From assembly GCA_023423975.1 (NCBI GenBank), contig JAFAEO010000073.1:62001-126000 (forward strand): a stretch of 64,000 nt of DNA, read 5' to 3'. Positions 52,791 to 61,198 of this stretch are shown in pieces. Every line of letters begins with the position of its first letter. Position 1 is the stretch's first letter. Origin of the DNA: Pseudomonadota bacterium. GTDB taxonomy: Bacteria > Pseudomonadota > Gammaproteobacteria > Burkholderiales > Burkholderiaceae_B. The notes beneath the pieces are model-generated. The model did not search any database. It was not told the origin of the DNA and saw only the letters and a program-made list of their open reading frames with translations. The position numbers and the translations under genes were made by a program.

Positions 52791-54018
52791 TGACCTCTCC
52801 ATAAAAAAACGCTTTGATTTCTTCCTGACGTGCCATCACGTCATTAAAGGCCAGTTCGATCAGCTCACCCGTAAAGGCTGATTCAAAGAGCAGGAACGAA
52901 GCAAGCAATCCGCCCGACTCTTTTTCGGGTCGTTCGGAAACGCCCAACACCCGCAAAAAGGCCCGAACCGACTTAGGCATGAAATTTAAATGCTTCAGGG
53001 CAATTTCGTCAATAGATTTACTCGGACTTATCGTTAAAACATCAATTTTTTTCACACCTGTATTTAACTGTACACCAGGTGGTACAGATTCGAGCAGCGT
53101 ATTGATGCGACTGATGCGCTCCAAATCGATGGACAGACCATCAATGAAGATGTCCGACAAGGCATGACCGCCAATTTGCGCCAGCGTCGGATATTGGTCG
53201 CTTTGATGCACCGGATCTTCTTCTACCGGCGCATCGCCGTGGGCGCTGGTGCTGATCACCAGTACCCGATCTGCACCCAGGTGGATGGCCGGGCTGATGG
53301 GCGCCAGCTGGCGCATGGATCCATCACCGCACCACTCCCATTTATCTTCCAGCGGCAGGCGGGCCGCCGGAAACACGAAGGGAATGGCGCTGGAGGCCAT
53401 CAGATGGTCCAGCGTGATGGGTTCTGCAATGGCATAGCGACGACGCCCCTTCCAGGCATCCAGCGGGCCGCTGGACTGGTAAAACGTCAGATGATTACCA
53501 CTGGTATAGCTGGACGCTGTAATGGCCAGCCCATGCAAATGCCCCTTGTGCAGATTGTGCTGCAAATTGGGAAAATCAATACTGTCGCACAGCAGTTTGG
53601 CCAGCGGACGATTATCCAGTAAAGACTTGGGTGCATTATCGCGCAGACCCTGCAGCGCCCAGCCGAACATCAGCATACCCAGCCAGCGCATACCGTTACC
53701 GAACACCCCCATTGGATCAGAACGATAGACATTGCCTGTATGCAGGCTACGCCAGATTTTTTCAAGCCGCTTGAGCGCAGCATGTGGATGCGCGGCACGA
53801 CAGGCATAAGCGGTGGCATTGATTGCCCCGGCTGACGAGCCGCAAACGATGGGAAACGGGTTGGTAAAGCGCGTAGACTTGCAGGGATCGAGAATCGCCA
53901 GAATAGCCTGTAATGCCCCTACCTGATAGGCTGCCCTTGCCCCACCCCCGGTCAGGACCAGGGCGGTCTGGGGACCGGAAGCAGCATCAACAACGCCTGA
54001 CAGGGGACCATCATTCAT
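52783..54018 (-). CDS. patatin-like phospholipase
   Basis: A 411-residue patatin-family acyl hydrolase. The oxyanion loop GGGARAAYQVGAL is near residue 24, the nucleophile Ser in CGSSAGAIN near 62, and the dyad Asp in GDGSMRQ near 230. A DUF-like C-terminal region of about 120 residues follows. There is no signal peptide. It is translationally coupled to the barstar-like gene. Lipase or phospholipase activity is inferred from motifs. Confidence 0.9.
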   Translation of the reverse strand: MNDGPLSGVVDAASGPQTALVLTGGGARAAYQVGALQAILAILDPCKSTRFTNPFPIVCGSSAGAINATAYACRAAHPHAALKRLEKIWRSLHTGNVYRSDPMGVFGNGMRWLGMLMFGWALQGLRDNAPKSLLDNRPLAKLLCDSIDFPNLQHNLHKGHLHGLAITASSYTSGNHLTFYQSSGPLDAWKGRRRYAIAEPITLDHLMASSAIPFVFPAARLPLEDKWEWCGDGSMRQLAPISPAIHLGADRVLVISTSAHGDAPVEEDPVHQSDQYPTLAQIGGHALSDIFIDGLSIDLERISRINTLLESVPPGVQLNTGVKKIDVLTISPSKSIDEIALKHLNFMPKSVRAFLRVLGVSERPEKESGGLLASFLLFESAFTGELIELAFNDVMARQEEIKAFFYGEVNE

Positions 54019-54282
54019 TGGCGGTTGCCCTTGTTGTAAACGCCCTTTACATGATACTCAAGGGCCTGGACACGGAAATGTTGATCCATTCTAATTCCTG
54101 GGAAATATGGCGTTTCATGGCAAGTGTGACGCAGGGCACACACCGGACTGTCGGTTCACAGCGGTCTGACAACTATCATACGAAAATTCACCCGGAAATG
54201 CATCCGGTAATTCCGACACAGGTTTATCCCCTATTGCCACTGCCAGCCCGGTTTGCTTCGTCCTGACAACGCCTTGCGGCGA

Positions 54283-55203
54283 TCACAGCCCAGCACAGTC
54301 CGGCAGCAATTCATCCGGATAGACAAACAGCCCGCCCGGATCGAACAGGGCTTTGATATTGCCCTCTATATGATGATGCACACCAGCGACAAAGTCGCAA
54401 TCGGCGTCGCCAAGCTCAACATCGGTCACAATGGCATTATGTCGCACGCGGCGGATCACCAGTTCCTGGCACCAGATGAGCGTTCCGCCATGCCCCAGGA
54501 ACAATTGGGCCAGATTGATATCGCCCAGCCGCGGTTTGAGCGCATCCAGCCTGTAGGCCAGCGGCCAACGGGGCATATCCGCGCAGCGGGCGATATCGGG
54601 ATCAGATAATTGTTCGAAGAGGGCGGGAACCAGCCGCTGCAGCGCAGGCAGACGCAGCGGCGACTCATCATTCACACCAAAGCCACCCAGCACGGCGGTC
54701 TGGCCATCGGCAAACAGGGCATGCACCCGCTCCAGCCCGGAATTGGCAGTGCAACCAGGCCTGCAATCGTGCCATTGCGGCATGGCCAGCCATTGCGCCA
54801 ATGTGAGTTCAGGCGGCACATGCGAGAACTGCTCATAGCCCAGCGCCTGCATATGCGCAACCGCTGTACCAGGAAATGCCAGACAGGCGTGGTCACCCAG
54901 CGCCTCGGTCCCACACAACCGCGAACCGGCGGCGACAATCAGGCAGGACCGGCCAATGATAGTGGCCGCTGTCGCCGTGCCCTCCAGCACCATCGCCACA
55001 TCGTACTCCTGGCAAAGCTGCCTGAGCGCGGGCAGATCACCCAGGTCCTGCAACACGACGCGCGCGCAATAATATCCGTCCGTTTCCTGCTCGTCGGTAA
55101 GGGGCGCTCCCAGCGTCCGCTGTACCCTGCGGCAGAAGGCCGGCCACGGCCCTTCCTGAGGACGTTTACTAAGAGTAAGGAAGCGACGACGATTCACATG
55201 CAT
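54283..55203 (-). CDS. reduced FAD-linked oxidase-like protein
   Basis: A protein of about 306 residues resembling the glycolate/D-lactate oxidase (FAD-binding type 4) family in outline. A shortened FAD-type segment is present (VLEGTATAATIIGRSCLIVAAG in parts), and the C terminus IKALFDPGGLFVYP matches the end of that family. The classic PGGGT-like flavin-binding loop is absent. It starts NRRRFLTLSKRP, which recalls a Tat motif without the hydrophobic region that should follow. The start is uncertain (ATG 55203). It is divergent from the aminotransferase. It may be a degenerate or non-catalytic subunit. Confidence 0.6.
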   Translation of the reverse strand: MHVNRRRFLTLSKRPQEGPWPAFCRRVQRTLGAPLTDEQETDGYYCARVVLQDLGDLPALRQLCQEYDVAMVLEGTATAATIIGRSCLIVAAGSRLCGTEALGDHACLAFPGTAVAHMQALGYEQFSHVPPELTLAQWLAMPQWHDCRPGCTANSGLERVHALFADGQTAVLGGFGVNDESPLRLPALQRLVPALFEQLSDPDIARCADMPRWPLAYRLDALKPRLGDINLAQLFLGHGGTLIWCQELVIRRVRHNAIVTDVELGDADCDFVAGVHHHIEGNIKALFDPGGLFVYPDELLPDCAGL

Positions 55204-55346
55204 GATCAATTGCAAAAGCCTTTGTGGCAACAGCGGCAAAACAGTCCGGCAAGAGGACGGATAACGTGCCGGCAGGCGTTTACCGTTACAATGGGCGCTC
55301 ACCACACGTATTCATTCTGATCTATTTTACCTTGCGCAGTTTCATC

Positions 55347-56501
55347 ATGACCCGTTTTGCCCACCGAATCGACCAGGCTCTTACTTTTCACGCAATCGAG
55401 GTCACCAAGGCCGCCCAGCAGTTGCGTGAACAGGGCCGGGATATTATCAGCCTTGGTATCGGGGAACCCGATTTTACGGCACCTCCCATCGTGGTGGACA
55501 CGCTGGCCAGAGCGGCGCAGGCGGGCTTGAGTGGCTACAGTCCAGCGCTGGGCATCATGCCGCTGCGCGCGGCTATTGCCGATTATTACAAAAGCAATTG
55601 GGGCGCGGAAGTAGACCCGGAGCGGATCATCATTACCGCAGGTGCCTCCGGCGCGTTGTCGCTGGCCTGCATGACGTTGCTCAATCCCGGTGACGAAATT
55701 CTGATGCCGGATCCGGCCTATCCGGCCAATTCGAATTTCATCCTGTGCTCGGGAGCCACGCCGCGGCTGGTGCCCTGCACTGCGCAAGAACGCTTCCAGC
55801 TGTCGGCTGAAAAAATCGCCGCCCATTGGACTGATAAAACACGCGGCGTCCTCATTGCCTCGCCCAGCAATCCGACCGGCACTTCCATCGAACGCGAGGA
55901 ACTGGTCCGCATCATCCAGACCGTCAGGGAGCGCGGCGGCGTGGTCATCATGGACGAAATCTATCTTGGCCTGTGCTACGACCGCGTACCGCGTTCTGCA
56001 CTGACGCTGGATCCGGAAATTGTCGTCATCAACAGTTTTTCCAAGTACTTCAATATGACCGGCTGGCGACTGGGCTGGATGGTCGTTCCCGAATCCATGA
56101 TCGGACCGGTCGAAAAACTTGCTGCTAGCCTGAGCATCTGTCCGCCCACGCTCGCGCAGCACGCGGCCATTTCATGTTTTACCGAAGAGGCGCTGGCCAT
56201 TTACGAACACCGGCGCCTGGCGTTCATGGAACGGCGAGATTATCTGTTGCCCGAGTTCGAAAAACTCGGCATCCATGTGCCGGTCAAGCCCGATGGCGCA
56301 TTTTATATTTATGCCGATATCAGCCAGCACGGCATGACCAGCGACCAGTTTTCCCACAAACTGTTGCACGAAGGCGGAATTGCGGTTGTTCCCGGGCTCG
56401 ATTTCGGCCCTGCCTATGCGCAAAAAATGATCCGCGTATCGTACGCCACGGCGCTGGACAGGCTGCGTGAAGCCATTGAGCGACTGCAAAAGATCCTGTA
56501 G
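55347..56501 (+). CDS. class I/II PLP-dependent aminotransferase
   Basis: A fold-type I aminotransferase of 384 residues. PLP-Lys233 lies in SFSKYFNMTGWRLGW. Asn175 of SPSNPTGT, Asp203/Tyr206 of MDEIYLG and a C-terminal Arg region complete the site. The start at 55347 (MTRFAHRIDQ) gives the family N terminus; the frame to 55224 overlaps the divergent neighbour. The amino donor is not determinable. It is probably monocistronic. Confidence 0.93.
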   Translation: MTRFAHRIDQALTFHAIEVTKAAQQLREQGRDIISLGIGEPDFTAPPIVVDTLARAAQAGLSGYSPALGIMPLRAAIADYYKSNWGAEVDPERIIITAGASGALSLACMTLLNPGDEILMPDPAYPANSNFILCSGATPRLVPCTAQERFQLSAEKIAAHWTDKTRGVLIASPSNPTGTSIEREELVRIIQTVRERGGVVIMDEIYLGLCYDRVPRSALTLDPEIVVINSFSKYFNMTGWRLGWMVVPESMIGPVEKLAASLSICPPTLAQHAAISCFTEEALAIYEHRRLAFMERRDYLLPEFEKLGIHVPVKPDGAFYIYADISQHGMTSDQFSHKLLHEGGIAVVPGLDFGPAYAQKMIRVSYATALDRLREAIERLQKIL

Positions 56502-56554
56502 CATCCTGGCACGATACGCCGGCCGGTTGCCGACGCCTTGTTCCCGGGCTCTGT

Positions 56555-57430
56555 TTATTGATATTTGCTCAGGTTACGCTTGAGCGCAATGCCCGACTCC
56601 AGCGCAATGCGACGCCGCTCGGCCTGCACCTTGTCGGCGTAACCGCCATCGTTGGGGCCAATGGCGCCCACGTAACAACCCAGCCCACGATCCACGGAAC
56701 CGCGCCGCGCAATGCAATCGTGAAGAATTTTCGCGCCCACCTGGATATTGGCTACGGGATTGAGCGCGGACAATACGCCGCCGTGAAACACATCGAATTT
56801 CTCAGCGTGCACCTTGGGCATCACCTGCATCAACCCCTGCGCACCCACATGGCTTTCGGCGAACGGATTGTAGCGTGACTCGATTGCGATAACACCCAGC
56901 ATCAGGATCGGATCCAGCTGTTGCTTTTCCGCGACCGAATATACCACGCGAATCAGCGCGCCGGTCACGTTACGGGCGATTCTGAACTTGCGCGCAACGT
57001 ACTCGCGCAACGCCAGCGCCTGACTATTGCTCAGACCCGGAACGGTGAACTGGCTGTCTGAAATGCCAAGATTGGCAAAAAAGCCTTCGTCCGTGTAATC
57101 GAGTTCTCTGGTCAGCGCAGCGTTATGCTGCTGCTCTGGCGATATTGCCGGCGATGGCACCACAGCGCCGGTGCGCGCATGCGGCGAATTGAAGATGGTG
57201 AGCAGGTCCTTGTCGGACATGACCGTGCTGTCTGGCATTAAAGCATTCAATGACGCCTGATGAATGACTCTGATCTGGTCGCGGATGGCAGGTAAAAGCG
57301 CGGCCGCCAGCACGGCAACAAGCACGGCGATCCCCAGATAGGAAACCATCAAATGGATAATGTCGAGCACGGTCCGGTAAACGGAGCCGAAATAGCGGGA
57401 AGCAACAGGACGGGTTGTCGCAGAATTCAT
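56555..57430 (-). CDS. membrane-anchored lytic transglycosylase (SLT domain)
   Basis: A peptidoglycan-cleaving enzyme of about 291 residues with one N-terminal membrane helix (residues 25-50) and a C-terminal SLT domain. The catalytic Glu is in IAIESRYNPFAES, and HVGAQGLMQVMP and CYVGAIGPNDGGYADKV follow. The start is set at ATG 57430; a TTG start at 57460 is possible. It converges on the aminotransferase and diverges from ubiD. Confidence 0.88.
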   Translation of the reverse strand: MNSATTRPVASRYFGSVYRTVLDIIHLMVSYLGIAVLVAVLAAALLPAIRDQIRVIHQASLNALMPDSTVMSDKDLLTIFNSPHARTGAVVPSPAISPEQQHNAALTRELDYTDEGFFANLGISDSQFTVPGLSNSQALALREYVARKFRIARNVTGALIRVVYSVAEKQQLDPILMLGVIAIESRYNPFAESHVGAQGLMQVMPKVHAEKFDVFHGGVLSALNPVANIQVGAKILHDCIARRGSVDRGLGCYVGAIGPNDGGYADKVQAERRRIALESGIALKRNLSKYQ

Positions 57431-57571
57431 GTATGACAAGGACCGGGTCGCCTCACGCAAGGGTCCGGGGAAATTTGAGGAAATTTACTATACCCCAGTT
57501 TTGGCTGGCCCGCACCCTTGCCGGCCTTTCTCCTATAATGCACTATCTGACTCATCAATAGGCTGTTTATC

Positions 57572-59122
57572 GTGAAATATGCGGATCTGCGGGATTTTCT
57601 GAAGCAACTGGAAAAACGGGATAATCTCAAATCCATTCAAGTGCCGGTACAGACCCGGTTGGAAATGACCGAAATCAGTGATCGGGTGCTACGTGCCGGC
57701 GGCCCGGCCCTGCGTTTCGAACAACCCCTGCACCTGGGGCGCACATCGGACATCCCGGTGCTAACCAATTTGTTTGGTACCCCGGAACGCGTAGCCTGGG
57801 GCATGGGCGCCGAATCGGTCAGCGCCTTGCGCGATACAGGCACACTGCTGGCCAGCCTGCGCGAGCCCGAAGCGCCCAAAGGCATCCGCGAAGCGATCGG
57901 CACCGTGTCCATGCTCAAATCCGCACTATGGGACATGGCCCCGAAAATGCAACGCCATGCCGCATGTCAGGAAATTATCTGGGAAAAAGACGAGGTCGAT
58001 TTGTCACGCCTGCCAATCCAGCTGTGCTGGCCAGGCGATATCGCCCCGCTGATCACCTGGGGTCTGGTGGTAACGCGCGGACCAAAGGCCAAACGCCAGA
58101 ACCTGGGAATTTACCGACAGCAGGTCATCGGCAGAAACAAGGTCATCATGCGCTGGCTGTCCCACCGTGGTGGCGCCCTGGATTTTCGTGACCACGCGCT
58201 AGCCCATCCGGACCAGCCCTTCCCCATTTCCGTGGCGCTGGGCGCCGATCCGGCCACCATTCTGGGCGCAGTCACCCCGGTGCCTGACAGCCTGTCCGAA
58301 TACCAGTTCGCAGGCCTGCTGCGCGGCTCGCGCACCGAACTTGTCAAGTCAATAGGCAATACACTTTCGGTGCCCGCTTCTGCGGAGATCGTGCTTGAGG
58401 GACATATCCTGCCAGCGGGCCACCCCGATGCGATTGCCCCCGACCCCGCGACCGGCATCACAATCCCACGCGGCAACGGTTTCGAGATGGCGCTCGAAGG
58501 CCCTTATGGCGACCATACGGGCTACTACAACGAGCAGGACTGGTTCCCGGTATTCACCATTGACCGCATTACCATGCGCAATAAGCCGATCTACCACAGC
58601 ACCTATACCGGCAAACCGCCAGACGAACCGGCCGTACTGGGCGTAGCGCTCAATGAAGTGTTCGTGCCGCTGCTGCAGAAACAGCTGCCCGAAATTGTTG
58701 ATTTTTATCTGCCGCCTGAAGGCTGCAGCTATCGCCTGGCAGTCGTCTCTATTCGCAAGCAATACGCCGGCCATGCCAAACGAGTCATGTTTGGCGTGTG
58801 GAGTATCCTGCGCCAGTTCATGTATACCAAATTCATTGTTGTTGTTGATGATGATATCAACGCGCGCGACTGGAAGGAAGTGATCTGGGCCATGACCACG
58901 CGCATGGACCCGGTGCGCGATACGGTGCTGGTGGAAAATACGCCAATCGATTATCTGGACTTTGCTTCACCCGAGTCCGGACTGGGCGGCAAAATGGGCA
59001 TGGACGCGACCAACAAATGGCCAGGCGAAACGCATCGCGAATGGGGAACGCCCATTGCCATGGATCAGGACGTCAGGCTCAGGGTCGACGCTCTGTGGCA
59101 GGATCTTGGTCTTGATACGTAA
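57572..59122 (+). CDS. ubiD: UbiD-family decarboxylase
   Basis: A prenyl-FMN-dependent decarboxylase of 516 residues; E. coli UbiD removes the carboxyl group of octaprenyl-4-hydroxybenzoate in ubiquinone synthesis. Family blocks VVDDDINARDWKEVIWAM and DATNKWPGE are visible. The start is GTG 57572. No ubiX flavin prenyltransferase is in the window. Its last 44 bases overlap the 3' end of the convergent yqjK-like gene. Confidence 0.95.
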   Translation: MKYADLRDFLKQLEKRDNLKSIQVPVQTRLEMTEISDRVLRAGGPALRFEQPLHLGRTSDIPVLTNLFGTPERVAWGMGAESVSALRDTGTLLASLREPEAPKGIREAIGTVSMLKSALWDMAPKMQRHAACQEIIWEKDEVDLSRLPIQLCWPGDIAPLITWGLVVTRGPKAKRQNLGIYRQQVIGRNKVIMRWLSHRGGALDFRDHALAHPDQPFPISVALGADPATILGAVTPVPDSLSEYQFAGLLRGSRTELVKSIGNTLSVPASAEIVLEGHILPAGHPDAIAPDPATGITIPRGNGFEMALEGPYGDHTGYYNEQDWFPVFTIDRITMRNKPIYHSTYTGKPPDEPAVLGVALNEVFVPLLQKQLPEIVDFYLPPEGCSYRLAVVSIRKQYAGHAKRVMFGVWSILRQFMYTKFIVVVDDDINARDWKEVIWAMTTRMDPVRDTVLVENTPIDYLDFASPESGLGGKMGMDATNKWPGETHREWGTPIAMDQDVRLRVDALWQDLGLDT

Positions 59123-59528
59123 AGGTACCGTGATCGACCGGCAGATCCTGTTCCGAATAACGGCGAGACGGCGCCTGGCCCCGCGACTCTTGCTTGGAGC
59201 GAAATTTGTTATAGACAAACCATGACGTGGCAGCCAGGGCGATCGGCTTGATCAATGCCGAACGGGACTTGGCGGCACGCAGCAAAAAGCGCGCGACGGT
59301 CAGGCTGACCAGCGGATTTTTTTCGATCAATGAAAAAAGGCCGCTACGCCTGCGTGTAAAACTCATCAGGGTCTCACCGCCCGCGTCCAGCAGGGCCGTT
59401 TTGATGGCGTCCGGAGAAAGCGAATGCCCCAGGACGTTCACATCCTGTCGCAGCTGTTCGCGTTCAGCCAGCACCCGGGCTGTGAGCAAGGCCTTGCGTA
59501 ACGGTTTTTTCAATACTGGCTCATTCAT
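59079..59528 (-). CDS. YqjK-like protein
   Basis: A 149-residue protein, positively charged at the start, with one weak hydrophobic stretch (ALIKPIALAATSWFVYNKF) and a polar C-terminal tail. Only its place in the yqjD-yqjE-yqjK order suggests the family. Start ATG 59528 overlaps the upstream gene by 8 bases. Its 3' end overlaps ubiD on the opposite strand. No function is known. Confidence 0.7.
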   Translation of the reverse strand: MNEPVLKKPLRKALLTARVLAEREQLRQDVNVLGHSLSPDAIKTALLDAGGETLMSFTRRRSGLFSLIEKNPLVSLTVARFLLRAAKSRSALIKPIALAATSWFVYNKFRSKQESRGQAPSRRYSEQDLPVDHGTFTYQDQDPATERRP

Positions 59529-59931
59529 CGCCGGCTCCTTTTTTAGCGGCAGCAGATGCCGGCGCACGACGACCGCGCAGGGCGTCCGCATCATCCCGCA
59601 GGGCATCGATGGTTGCCGCGAAAGGCGTTGCTGCCAGCCCCAGATGCTTTTTCATCAAAAGCAAACAACCCAGGCCGATCAAGGCATAAACCAGCACAAG
59701 GACGGCCATGGCGATGTAACGATACTCGGTGCCCCAGAAAAACAGCCCGACCAGCACCGCCACGACAGTGAGTGCAAGATGCAAAAACAGCAAGCCAACA
59801 GCGCCGAACAAAAGAACCGACAAAAGCCGGTCCTTTTCTTCCGTCAGTTCCAGAGACAGCAGTTCCAGGCGCGTTTTGACCAGCGCGGTAAAACCGCCGG
59901 TGACTGCACGCAGATTCTGTTTGACTGACAT
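59521..59931 (-). CDS. YqjE-like phage-holin-family membrane protein
   Basis: A 136-residue protein with two hydrophobic segments (about residues 38-68 and 72-92) after an amphipathic start, matching the Phage_holin_3_6/YqjE family. It overlaps the next gene and follows the DUF883 gene by 12 bases. The cluster is known from enterobacteria as a stationary-phase envelope group. Confidence 0.82.
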   Translation of the reverse strand: MSVKQNLRAVTGGFTALVKTRLELLSLELTEEKDRLLSVLLFGAVGLLFLHLALTVVAVLVGLFFWGTEYRYIAMAVLVLVYALIGLGCLLLMKKHLGLAATPFAATIDALRDDADALRGRRAPASAAAKKGAGDE

Positions 59932-59943
59932 CGTGGCTCCGCG

Positions 59944-60261
59944 TTACTTGCGACCGATGATAACACCCAGCAGGACGCCTGCCAGTGCAGCAAATCCGAC
60001 CGTACGCCATGGGTTATCGTGTACATAGTCGTCTGTCACTTTGACTGCCTGCTTGCTTTGTTCTACCGCGCGTTCCTGCACATCCTTGAATGAGCCAGTC
60101 GCCTTATTCAGGGCGCTCACAGCACGATCACGCAATTCGCTGGCTTTATCGCCACCAATTTCGGAGGCTTCCTTGAGCATGCCTTCTGCTTCAGCAATAC
60201 TGGCGCGCAGATTGTTCAACAGCTGTTCCTGAGATTGTTCGAGACTTGATTTACTAGCCAT
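59944..60261 (-). CDS. ElaB/YqjD/DUF883-family membrane-anchored protein
   Basis: A 105-residue protein with a long helical, Ala/Glu-rich body and a C-terminal membrane anchor (PWRTVGFAALAGVLLGVIIGRK in parts) typical of YqjD and ElaB, which tether ribosomes to the membrane in stationary phase. GCAGGAG lies before ATG 60261. It leads the three-gene cluster. Confidence 0.88.
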   Translation of the reverse strand: MASKSSLEQSQEQLLNNLRASIAEAEGMLKEASEIGGDKASELRDRAVSALNKATGSFKDVQERAVEQSKQAVKVTDDYVHDNPWRTVGFAALAGVLLGVIIGRK

Positions 60262-60544
60262 GTGACTCTCCTGCAATGATTATCTGAAATAGCCGGCTTG
60301 CGGAACACCCGCTTTGACCGGGTCCTGCTTTTTATATTACGCCATTGTTGATAATTTCAAGTTCATCATAGCGCATTCAAGGCATTTATCGACCAGACTT
60401 TAAGATTGTTTTCAATTGCACAGGTCCTGACATCCACCGCAAGTCGCCAAAACAGCATGGATTTTGGATTTTTATATTTAAATACAATAGCTTGCTTGTT
60501 CTGGCATACAACATGCAACGCAACACTCTGAAAAGAATCGTAGC

Positions 60545-61180
60545 CTATACTTTCTGTCTGGTTCCGAATATGCGATCACCGGCATCGCCCAGGCCGGGAA
60601 TGATATAGCCGTCCTGGTTCAGGCGCTCGTCAACGGATGCCGTGTAAATCTTGACGTCCGGATGAGCATTCAACACCCGCTCAATGCCTTCAGGCGCGGC
60701 AACAAGAACCAGCGCCTTGATTTCCCTGCAACCGGCCTGCTTGAGCATGGTGATGGTCGCCTCCATGGAGCCGCCGGTCGCCAGCATCGGATCGATAATA
60801 AGCGCCAGACGCTGGTCCAGATCGCCAACCAGTTTCTGCAAATAGGTGCCCGCCTCCAGCGTCTCTTCGTTTCGGGCAATGCCCACGGCACTGACCTTGG
60901 CGCCGGGAATCAGGGACAAGACGCCCTCGAGCATGCCAATGCCGGCACGCAGAATGGGCACGACAGTTACTTTTTTTCCAGCAATTTTTTTGACCGTGAC
61001 GTTACCGCACCAGCCCTCAATGACGGCGTCCTCCAGGGGAAAATCCTTGGAAGCCTCGTAGGTCAGCAACGCCCCGATTTCCTGGGCCAGTTCCCGAAAA
61101 CTCTTGGTACTCAGATCGGCTCGTCGCATGATGCCCAGCTTGTGCTGGATCAGGGGATGGCTGATTTCATGAACGGACAT
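60545..61180 (-). CDS. upp: uracil phosphoribosyltransferase
   Basis: A pyrimidine salvage enzyme of 211 residues making UMP from uracil and PRPP. The PRPP-binding loop is seen as LALIIDPMLATGGSMEATI and the uracil-binding end as GDAGDRIFGT. CGGAG precedes the ATG. It is 18 bases after dacB on the same strand and may be read with it. Confidence 0.96.
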   Translation of the reverse strand: MSVHEISHPLIQHKLGIMRRADLSTKSFRELAQEIGALLTYEASKDFPLEDAVIEGWCGNVTVKKIAGKKVTVVPILRAGIGMLEGVLSLIPGAKVSAVGIARNEETLEAGTYLQKLVGDLDQRLALIIDPMLATGGSMEATITMLKQAGCREIKALVLVAAPEGIERVLNAHPDVKIYTASVDERLNQDGYIIPGLGDAGDRIFGTRQKV

Positions 61181-61198
61181 GTTTTTTTCTCCGAAAAA

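Noticed and set aside
52783..54018. patatin and barstar-like genes as a proven toxin-antitoxin pair
   Set aside because: Only the overlap supports it; patatin is not a known barstar target.
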